Part shown: in pieces, positions 43,600 to 50,240 of the stretch
Numbering within the stretch: the first letter of the stretch is position 1
Layout: each line of letters opens with the position of its first letter
Assembly: GCF_000383955.1 (NCBI RefSeq)
Contig: NZ_KB913013.1
Coordinates: 2,338,694 to 2,402,693 of the forward strand
Source: Rudanella lutea DSM 19387
GTDB taxonomy: Bacteria > Bacteroidota > Bacteroidia > Cytophagales > Spirosomataceae
Reading direction: 5' to 3'
DNA: 64,000 bases
Notes under the pieces: generated by a model
What the model saw: the letters and a program-made list of their open reading frames with translations, nothing else
Told to the model about the DNA's origin: nothing
Database searches by the model: none
Translations under genes and position numbers: made by a program

Positions 43600-45297
43600 A
43601 TGCCCGGCTTTGATTTGTTTCCGACGTTCTATTTCGTACCTACCTACCTGATCTGCTGGCTTTTACTGGCGGGTTTGGTGCTTCGACCGAAATGGGGTAA
43701 ACGGCTTTTTCTACCGTTGTCGCTTATTCTGCTTTTTCTACTCCGACTACCCAGCATCTGGTTTAATAACGAAATTAACCCGGACGAAAGTCAGATGATT
43801 ACGCAGGCGATGACCCTGGCGCAAGACCCGATTTATTTTCGGTCGGTCGATGGAACGACGGGAGGGCCGCTGGATAGTTATGCACTTGTTGTTCCGAGTT
43901 GGTTGGGGCTGCCCTTCGACTATATCTCGGCTCACCTACTGGCCTTCGGGCTGATCGCCCTCTTTCTCGTTTTTACCTTCCGAGCCGCTCAGCTCTGGTT
44001 TGGTATTCGTTCGGCACAATTGGCCCTCTTCCCACTTGTTGTGTTGCTGGGCCTGACCCAAAACGGTGATTTTCTGCATTACAACAGCGAACTGGTTGCT
44101 ATTGTCCTACTCGCAGGGGCTACCTACCTGCTGGCCCGGCAGCAACAATCAGAGCCTGTCCGCCCGCAGCTTTTTCTGATTGGTTTTTTACTCGGGATGG
44201 TTCCCTTCGGAAAGCTTCAGGGTGTGCCGCTGGCCGCGGTGGTGGGGCTGTTTACGGGCTTTGATATTTTGAGACGCACCACTACCCCGATGCCGCAAAA
44301 AGCTGGACAACTGGCTATACTGACGCTGGGTGGTCTTCTTTTCCCAGCACTGTTTGTCTTGTTTATGGCCGTAGGTGGCCAACTCGATAGCTTTGTTACG
44401 TTTTACATTGAGGGGAACTTCAATTATGCTACCGGCGGGAATCAGCTCGACAATCTGTTGCATCTACCCCGCTTTTTCGGAAAAGGCTCCGAGTTTGCGT
44501 GGCTCGTCAGCCTGACTATCGCCCTACCAATTATCTGGCTCATTGCCAGTCGGCTTACACGCCCCACGCACAACGGGCTGGGCGTTTCGGCACTGTCCGC
44601 CGACCGGGCAAGCCAAACCGATCCTCTCTTTTATGTGGGCTTTCTGAGCCTGCTCACACTCATTACGTTTTACGCCATTACCCGTACGGGCTCTGAGTAC
44701 GTACACTATCTGTTTTTTCTGATGGGGCCGTTCATGCTTTGGCTTGCCTACGCCTGGTCGGGGCTGCTGGCGTATAACCAACCGGTGCAATGGGTGGGTA
44801 TTGGCATACTGGCCGTTTACCTGCTGGGTTTTGGTGTTCAGGCACTGAACCGATACCAGCAGGGTGCCCCTATGAACCCGTACCCGTCTGATAATCAGGG
44901 CGGCTGGCAGTTACCTAAAGCAGATATAGTGAAGGAAATTGTGAAATACGCGCAACCCGGCGAGAAGCTGGTGGTGTGGGGCTGGCGGTGCGATTACTAC
45001 GTACAGGCTCAAATGCAGCAAGGGGTGGCCGAAAACCACACGATCCGCAGCACATTCGCTCATCCTATGCTCGACATTTATCAGCGCCGGTACGTGGCCG
45101 ATTTCAAACGGTCGTTTCCGCCTGTGTTTGTCGATGCGGTGGGTAGCCAAAACCTCTGGATGAACGATCGTAAAACACAGGGCTTCGAAATTATTCGCCC
45201 ATTGGCCCAATTTGTTACGGCCAATTATCGCTACGTGGGTTTATTCAACGACGCCCGGCTTTACGTGCGCAACGACCGATTCAACGCAAATAGATAA
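43600..45297 (+). CDS. GT-C fold glycosyltransferase-like membrane protein (GT39/ArnT type)
   Basis: The 565-aa protein has about ten membrane helices. After the first helices comes the acidic motif NEINPDESQMITQAMTL, matching the catalytic D/E loop of lipid-sugar-dependent GT-C enzymes (ArnT, PMT). A second set of helices follows, then a C-terminal soluble periplasmic domain of about 140 residues beginning NPYPSDNQGGWQLPKADIVKEIV. It would move a sugar from a polyprenyl phosphate carrier onto a periplasmic acceptor. Its place in a surface glycan cluster, with a polyprenyl phosphate-type GT2 (47762..48529) nearby, supports this. Confidence 0.78.
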   Translation: MPGFDLFPTFYFVPTYLICWLLLAGLVLRPKWGKRLFLPLSLILLFLLRLPSIWFNNEINPDESQMITQAMTLAQDPIYFRSVDGTTGGPLDSYALVVPSWLGLPFDYISAHLLAFGLIALFLVFTFRAAQLWFGIRSAQLALFPLVVLLGLTQNGDFLHYNSELVAIVLLAGATYLLARQQQSEPVRPQLFLIGFLLGMVPFGKLQGVPLAAVVGLFTGFDILRRTTTPMPQKAGQLAILTLGGLLFPALFVLFMAVGGQLDSFVTFYIEGNFNYATGGNQLDNLLHLPRFFGKGSEFAWLVSLTIALPIIWLIASRLTRPTHNGLGVSALSADRASQTDPLFYVGFLSLLTLITFYAITRTGSEYVHYLFFLMGPFMLWLAYAWSGLLAYNQPVQWVGIGILAVYLLGFGVQALNRYQQGAPMNPYPSDNQGGWQLPKADIVKEIVKYAQPGEKLVVWGWRCDYYVQAQMQQGVAENHTIRSTFAHPMLDIYQRRYVADFKRSFPPVFVDAVGSQNLWMNDRKTQGFEIIRPLAQFVTANYRYVGLFNDARLYVRNDRFNANR

Positions 45298-45344
45298 AAT
45301 GGGTAGCAATAGTCTGCCCGATACAAGCCAGTTTTTACAGCATT

Positions 45345-46274
45345 ATGTGGACCAAACAAGGACTCATCTATAAACCCGACGGCTCAATGCCGTTCAGTCA
45401 GACACACGCGCAGGTTCCGTTCGGCTTCCCGATGAACGACCGCTTCCGGGTGTATTTTTCGACCCGCGACAAAGACGTACAATCAGCTACGTCATTTGTG
45501 GAACTCGACCCAAACGACCTGTCGAAAGTAGTGTATGTGCACGATAAACCCTGCCTTACCAAAGGCGCGGTGGGTATGTTCGACGAAACGGGGGCCATGC
45601 CCTCGTGGTTTCTGCCCGTAGGCGACGAAATCTGGTTGTACTACACCGGCTGGAACCGCAGCGAAACGGCGGCCTACCGGCTCGGCATTGGCCTGGCTAT
45701 CAGCCGCGACGGGGGCCTCACCTTCGAGCGCAAATTTACGGGCCCACTGCTCGACCGGTACATATTTGATCAGGTGTGGGTAGCACAGCCCTGTGTGATT
45801 CGCGAACGCGACGACTACTGGCGTATGTGGTACCTGTCATGCACCAAAATTGAGGTAATCAACGGGCAGCCGGAGCCTTTCTACGATGTGAAGTACGCCG
45901 AATCGAAAGACGGGATTCACTGGGAGCGTACAGGGCACGTTTGTGTTGGCTATGACGAGTTTACAGATGCTATCGGTCGGCCAACGGTGTACAAAGACGG
46001 CGACCTGTACAAAATGTACTTTTCGTACCGCAACGCCACCAATTACCGTACAGACGTACAGCGTAGCTACCGAATCGGGTATGCCGAGTCGGCGGATGGT
46101 ATCAACTGGGAGCGTAAAGATGAGAAGGCAGGTATTGAGCGGTCAGCCGACGGCTGGGACTCACTCATGATGGATTACTGCCACATTGTGCAGCATCAGA
46201 ACCAATGGGTGATGTTTTACAATGGCAACGGGTTTGGTGCTTCGGGCTTCGGCTGGGCAACAGCGGACATGTAG
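45345..46274 (+). CDS. five-bladed beta-propeller, glycosidase-like protein (GH43/GH32/GH130-related)
   Basis: The 309-aa soluble protein lacks a signal peptide. It shows propeller repeats typical of the furanosidase-like superfamily: FRVYFSTRDKD, VGDEIWLYYTGWNRSE, GLAISRDGGLTFERKF, YWRMWYLSC, KYAESKDGIHWERTG, GDLYKMYFSYRNA and GYAESADGINWERKD. Such proteins are often found in O-antigen or glycan clusters and annotated as glycosyl hydrolases or GH130-like phosphorylases. I cannot assign the activity. It follows the GT-C-like gene by 47 bp and is probably in the same transcript. Confidence 0.75.
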   Translation: MWTKQGLIYKPDGSMPFSQTHAQVPFGFPMNDRFRVYFSTRDKDVQSATSFVELDPNDLSKVVYVHDKPCLTKGAVGMFDETGAMPSWFLPVGDEIWLYYTGWNRSETAAYRLGIGLAISRDGGLTFERKFTGPLLDRYIFDQVWVAQPCVIRERDDYWRMWYLSCTKIEVINGQPEPFYDVKYAESKDGIHWERTGHVCVGYDEFTDAIGRPTVYKDGDLYKMYFSYRNATNYRTDVQRSYRIGYAESADGINWERKDEKAGIERSADGWDSLMMDYCHIVQHQNQWVMFYNGNGFGASGFGWATADM

Positions 46275-46278
46275 GCAG

Positions 46279-46336
46279 GTTTACCACCCCCCAGCCCCGG
46301 AACGCCGGACTGAAAAGTTTACCACCCCCCAGCCCC
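46279..46336 (+). repeat. direct repeat, two copies of a 20-bp end sequence
   Basis: GTTTACCACCCCCCAGCCCC occurs at 46279-46298 and again at 46317-46336, 38 bp apart. The second copy is the end of the larger element that follows, so the first looks like a leftover end of another copy. The spacer is GGAACGCCGGACTGAAAA. Confidence 0.75.
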
Positions 46337-46626
46337 CTCCTGAAAAACAGGAGGGGGAGATGCGAGAGGGAAATCTGAATAGAAAGCGTACAACTTGTGA
46401 AGTCAAGTTGCTTTATGGCTCCCCCCTCTTGTTTTTAGCAGAGGTCAGGCCAAAACCGAGTTAGGCGAGGGTCAACTAGACAAAGTCAAGTTGACCTACG
46501 GCTCCCCCTCCTGTTTTTCAGCAGAGGTTAGGCCAAAACCGAGTTAGGCGAGGGTCAACTAGACAAAGTCAAGTGGCCTTACGGCTCCCCCTCCTGTTTT
46601 TCAGGAGGGGGCTGGGGGGTGGTAAA
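46318..46626. mobile_element. MITE-like element with 42-bp terminal inverted repeats and internal 83-bp tandem units
   Basis: The termini 46318-46359 and 46585-46626 are exact 42-bp inverted repeats, and each contains its own hairpin (CCCCCTCCTG...CAGGAGGGGG). The interior has two copies of an 83-bp unit (second copy starting at 46531, first at 46448) and a third, diverged partial copy around 46400-46445. There is no transposase or open frame. No target duplication is obvious. It fills the 437-bp gap 46275-46711 that splits the polysaccharide cluster. Repeats with CCCCAGCCCCCTCCTG are common in Bacteroidetes genomes. Confidence 0.7.
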
Positions 46627-46711
46627 AACCACACACGAATACACCTTGCATTTCCGGGCTCGTAGCCGGACCTTTGTATAAATTTACTCCCGTTTGCGGT
46701 GTTGCGTATCT

Positions 46712-47680
46712 ATGCAGAATAAGCCCAAAGTCAGCGTTTTAGTAATTACGTATAACCACAAGAACTTCATCCGCAAGGCCATCGACAGCGCCCTCGCGCA
46801 GGAAACGTCATTTCCGGTCGAAATTCTGGTGGGTGATGATTTTTCGACGGACGGCACCCGCGACATTGTGCAGAGCTACGAACAAGCGTACCCCGGCCGC
46901 GTAAAAGCGGTGTTGCAACCCCGCAACTTAGGCATGAACGGTGGTCTCAACTGTCTCGAAACGCTTAAACTGGCGCAGGGTGAGTATTATGCCATCATGG
47001 ATGGCGACGACTACTGGACCGACCCGCACAAGCTTCAGAAACAGGCCGATTACCTGGATACGCACCCCGACTACTCCGCCGTATTTCATAATGCACTGGT
47101 GACGTTTGAGGAAGAAGGCACGTCGTATCTGCTCAACGGCCCCGATATGAAGCCGTTTTACACCCTCGACGATCTCATCGGGGAAGACGAAATCTGGTTC
47201 ATGGCCACGTCGAGTATTCTGTTTCGCAACAGTATTCCCGAATACCCGGAGTGGTTCAAACTGTCGACCAGTGGTGATATACCCCGGCTGGTGCTGAAAG
47301 CCAAAATGGGGCCGATTGGCTACATTCCCGATGTAATGTCGGTGTACCGGAAAAACCGGGCGGGGGCCAGTTTCCACGACTATGTGTGGGACGAAAAGTT
47401 TCTCCGCAACCGGATTCAGATGTACAGCAACATCAATAAGGAACTTGACTACAAATACGACCGGGTGCTGCGCAAAAATATTGCCCGGTATTACCGCATG
47501 ATGCTCGATTCCAAACAGTACAAAGACCGCTATTTTTGGCGGGCCTTTTACGCGCTCAAATACCTGCATATGGCACACCCCAAAAAGCAGATTGTGAAAG
47601 AGGTGGTACGAGATTATGTAGTACCAACGCCCTTGCGGAAGGTGTACAGCGCCATTCGTCTGTTGCCTTATCGATTGTAA
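46712..47680 (+). CDS. family 2 glycosyltransferase
   Basis: The 322-aa protein from the ATG at 46712 begins KPKVSVLVITYNHKNFIRKAIDSALAQ and has the nucleotide-sugar acidic motifs DDFSTDGTRDIV and MDGDDYWTDPHKLQKQ, typical of GT2 (GT-A fold) enzymes. There are no membrane helices. A longer reading adds MRCCVS and is less likely. It probably adds a sugar to a lipid-linked glycan; the donor is unknown. It directly follows the MITE-like element, whose right end is 86 bp upstream. Confidence 0.87.
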   Translation: MQNKPKVSVLVITYNHKNFIRKAIDSALAQETSFPVEILVGDDFSTDGTRDIVQSYEQAYPGRVKAVLQPRNLGMNGGLNCLETLKLAQGEYYAIMDGDDYWTDPHKLQKQADYLDTHPDYSAVFHNALVTFEEEGTSYLLNGPDMKPFYTLDDLIGEDEIWFMATSSILFRNSIPEYPEWFKLSTSGDIPRLVLKAKMGPIGYIPDVMSVYRKNRAGASFHDYVWDEKFLRNRIQMYSNINKELDYKYDRVLRKNIARYYRMMLDSKQYKDRYFWRAFYALKYLHMAHPKKQIVKEVVRDYVVPTPLRKVYSAIRLLPYRL

Positions 47681-47761
47681 ACGTGAATCAACTTCGGCGA
47701 ATCGGGAAGCCGCAATAAACATGAACTCGACTCGTGGCGGAGCAAAGCCACGGCACACATT

Positions 47762-48529
47762 ATGAAACTAAGCGTCGTTATTCCGGCCTACAACGAGGAA
47801 GAGTCTATTCCGCACACCCTCCGGACCCTGTACCAGACTCTGGCCAAACACGGTATCCCGCACGAGATCTGCGTGACCAACGATAACTCGAAAGACAACA
47901 CGGCCGGGGTGCTCGAAGCCCTGAAGGCCGAGATCCCAACGCTGGTGTACTATACCAACCCCGGCCCCAATGGCTTTGGGTACGCGGTACGGTACGGCCT
48001 CGAACGCTTCTCCGGCGACTGTGTGGCGGTGTTTATGGCCGATATGTCCGACGACCCGGAGGATCTGGTAAAGTACTACAACAAGATGCTCGAAACCGAT
48101 ACCGACGCGGTATTTGGTTCGCGCTGGATCAAAGGTGGTAAGGTAATCGACTACCCTGAGGTGAAGAAATACATCAACCGCGTAGCCAACCTGATTGTGC
48201 GGGTTCTGATGGGTATCAAATACAACGACACAACCAACGCCTTCAAGCTGTACAAGCGCGAAACCATCGAGGGCGTAAAGCCGTTTTTGTCGCCACACTT
48301 CAACCTCACCATTGAGTTGCCCCTCAAAGCGATGGTGCGGGGCTATACGTACGAGGTAGTACCTAATAGCTGGACAAACCGGAAGTATGGCGAGTCGAAA
48401 CTGAAGATTAAAGAAATGGGCAGCCGGTATTTCTTTATCCTGATGTACTGCCTGATCGAGAAGTTTTTCGCGCGGGGCGACTTCAACAAGAAATCGACAG
48501 CTAAACCTGCCAAAGCGGTTAGCCGGTAG
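47762..48529 (+). CDS. family 2 glycosyltransferase (dolichyl-/polyprenyl-phosphate sugar synthase-like)
   Basis: The 255-aa product begins KLSVVIPAYNEEESIPHTLRTLYQ and has VTNDNSKDNTAGVLEAL, then FMADMSDDPEDLVKYYNKML, GSRWIKGGKVIDYP and NRVANLIVRVLMG, as in polyprenyl-phosphate mannose or glucose synthases. It lacks the long membrane tail of GtrB-type enzymes; only a helix near residues 228-245 is hydrophobic. It would supply the lipid-linked sugar used by the GT-C-like enzyme at 43600..45297. It ends in a strong terminator. Confidence 0.88.
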   Translation: MKLSVVIPAYNEEESIPHTLRTLYQTLAKHGIPHEICVTNDNSKDNTAGVLEALKAEIPTLVYYTNPGPNGFGYAVRYGLERFSGDCVAVFMADMSDDPEDLVKYYNKMLETDTDAVFGSRWIKGGKVIDYPEVKKYINRVANLIVRVLMGIKYNDTTNAFKLYKRETIEGVKPFLSPHFNLTIELPLKAMVRGYTYEVVPNSWTNRKYGESKLKIKEMGSRYFFILMYCLIEKFFARGDFNKKSTAKPAKAVSR

Positions 48530-48538
48530 TTAGCAGAC

Positions 48539-48570
48539 CGGGCAAGCCTCAACGCTTGCCCGTTTTTTTT
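48539..48570 (+). terminator. intrinsic terminator closing the glycosyltransferase operon
   Basis: CGGGCAAGC and GCTTGCCCG form a perfect 9-bp stem with a 6-nt loop, followed by eight T residues. Confidence 0.92.
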
Positions 48571-48590
48571 CTAAGAGGGGCGGGCCGGTT

Positions 48591-49028
48591 CTACTTTGTA
48601 AAAACGCCCGGCATCTGATACACCAGTAAGGTCTGAATCACGGCCCAGAATACGGCGCTCGCCAGCATAGCCGCAAACAACCGGGGGCGCTCAACCCGAA
48701 ACGAAACAGCCAAAGCCGTGCCGCCAATCGGGGTTAGCAGCAGAGGAGTCAGGAAAGCGATGCCCAGCACCCCGGCTCTCTTCCAGATTTTTACGGCCAA
48801 CCGGGTTCGGCGAGTAAACCGGCGGGGTGGAGTCCGGCGAAAGCGTTGACTCAGGCGGAACAACAATTCGCCCGCAAACGACACGACAAGCACACTCAGC
48901 ATCATTCCCAGCACGGTACAAACGGCTGTTTCGACCCAGCTCAACTCAAAAGCAAGGCCCGCCAATGGCCCCGCAAAAAATTTGAGGGTGCTGGCTAAGA
49001 TGACGGAAACATATTTGGCAAACTGCAT
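48591..49028 (-). CDS. small membrane protein (possibly Sm_multidrug_ex/COG2426 type)
   Basis: The 145-aa protein from the ATG at 49028 has three to four hydrophobic segments: KYVSVILASTLKFFAGPLAGLAFE, ETAVCTVLGMMLSVLVVSFAGELLF, VLGIAFLTPLLLTPIGGTALAVSF and LFAAMLASAVFWAVIQTLLVY. A basic loop (RFRRTPPRRFTRRTR) lies between the second and third. The pattern resembles the so-called small multidrug export family, whose function is unclear. A longer start at 49052 is possible. Confidence 0.6.
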   Translation of the reverse strand: MQFAKYVSVILASTLKFFAGPLAGLAFELSWVETAVCTVLGMMLSVLVVSFAGELLFRLSQRFRRTPPRRFTRRTRLAVKIWKRAGVLGIAFLTPLLLTPIGGTALAVSFRVERPRLFAAMLASAVFWAVIQTLLVYQMPGVFTK

Positions 49029-49069
49029 GGTTGAAGCGAATGATGGTGACAAAACAACACGTAGCGTAT

Positions 49070-49180
49070 CGTTTTTGGTTTACCGTTTTTAGCGATAGAT
49101 AGAGCGAACTCAGAAGGAGCGACCCTAAAACACTGAACGCCAAACCCAAAACTATAAACCGTAAACTATAAACCGCCCCC
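49070..49180. repeat. AT-rich inverted repeat related to the one at 2.8 kb
   Basis: GTTTTTGGTTTACCGTTTTT on the left and AAACCCAAAACTATAAACCG plus GTAAACTATAAACCG on the right face each other across a short spacer. The 17-mer at 49142-49158 is identical, in reverse complement, to part of the repeat at 2827-2843. It sits immediately upstream of the YheT-like gene (start 49183). Confidence 0.5.
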
Positions 49181-49182
49181 AA

Positions 49183-50148
49183 ATGCCTGTTGTCCAGTCG
49201 GCTTACTCAGGACCTCCACGCTACCTGTACAATGCCCACTTACAAACCATCATCCCGAGCCTGACGCGCAAGGTTCCGGGCGTTGTGTACGAACGCGAGC
49301 GGCTCACTCTCTCCGATGGCGATTTTGTAGACCTCGACTGGGTTGATGGCGGTAACCGGCGGCTCGTGGTGCTGACCCACGGCCTGGAAGGCGATAGCCA
49401 ACGGCACTATATCCGGGGCACGGCCCGCTTGTTTGCGCAGGCGGAATACGATGTACTGGCCTGGAACTGCCGCTCATGCAGTGGCGAAATGAACCGGGCC
49501 TTCCGGCTGTACAACCACGGCGAAATTGGCGACTTTGGCGAGGTAATTACCCACGCTCTCCGCACCAAACCCTACGAGGAGGTAGTGCTCATTGGCTACA
49601 GCATGGGCGGCAACATCACGTTTAAGTATCTGGGCGTGCACGGCCATGAAGCCCCCGACGTAATCCGGCGGGCAGTGGCCGTCTCCGCCCCTACCGACCT
49701 ACTGGCTTCAGCCAACCTCCTCGACCTACCATCCAACCGGTTTTACCGCAACCGGTTCATGCGAAAACTAACGGCTAAGATTAGCCAGAAAGCCGCCCTG
49801 TACCCCGGTCGGTTAGACATGAGCCGCCTGAAAGACGTAAAGGTCTGGGAAGACTTCGATAACTTTTTCTCGGCCCCGGTCAATGGCTACCGCGACGCGC
49901 AGGACTTTTACCAGCAAGCCTCGGCCGTTCATTACATGCCCGGCATTCAGATTCCTGTATTGCTCCTCAACGCCCAAAATGACCCCATCCTGTCGCCGGA
50001 GTGTAGCCCTGTCTGGCTCGCTCAGAAACGGTCGACAATCTACCTCGAAGTATCGGCTTCGGGCGGGCACGTCGGGTTTCTGCAACCACGCGACCCATTT
50101 ACCTACGCCGAACGCCGGTCGCTTGCCTTCGCTACCGAAAAATTATAG
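49183..50148 (+). CDS. YheT-type alpha/beta hydrolase
   Basis: This 321-aa hydrolase belongs to the UPF0017/YheT (ABHD1/3-like) family. Visible landmarks are the N-terminal SGPPRYLYNAHLQTIIPSL, LTHGLEGDSQRHYIRG, the nucleophile elbow GYSMGG with Ser140, the acid in NAQNDPIL (Asp267), and the catalytic His in GGHVGF (His296). Characterised relatives are esterases of short acyl chains, but the physiological role is unknown. It has no signal peptide and is 92 bp upstream of the S9 peptidase gene on the same strand. Confidence 0.9.
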   Translation: MPVVQSAYSGPPRYLYNAHLQTIIPSLTRKVPGVVYERERLTLSDGDFVDLDWVDGGNRRLVVLTHGLEGDSQRHYIRGTARLFAQAEYDVLAWNCRSCSGEMNRAFRLYNHGEIGDFGEVITHALRTKPYEEVVLIGYSMGGNITFKYLGVHGHEAPDVIRRAVAVSAPTDLLASANLLDLPSNRFYRNRFMRKLTAKISQKAALYPGRLDMSRLKDVKVWEDFDNFFSAPVNGYRDAQDFYQQASAVHYMPGIQIPVLLLNAQNDPILSPECSPVWLAQKRSTIYLEVSASGGHVGFLQPRDPFTYAERRSLAFATEKL

Positions 50149-50240
50149 GGTATCAACGGGTATTTTAGGCCGAAAAACGGCCCAACTGGGGTGTTTTTGC
50201 TATTTTCGTTGTCGGCCGTTTATCATCCGGCACACCCTCT

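Noticed and set aside
46400-46626. The 83-bp tandem units considered as a CRISPR array.
   Set aside because: There are only two to three units, with no constant short repeat and variable spacers. The units are direct tandem copies inside an inverted-repeat element, and no cas gene is present.
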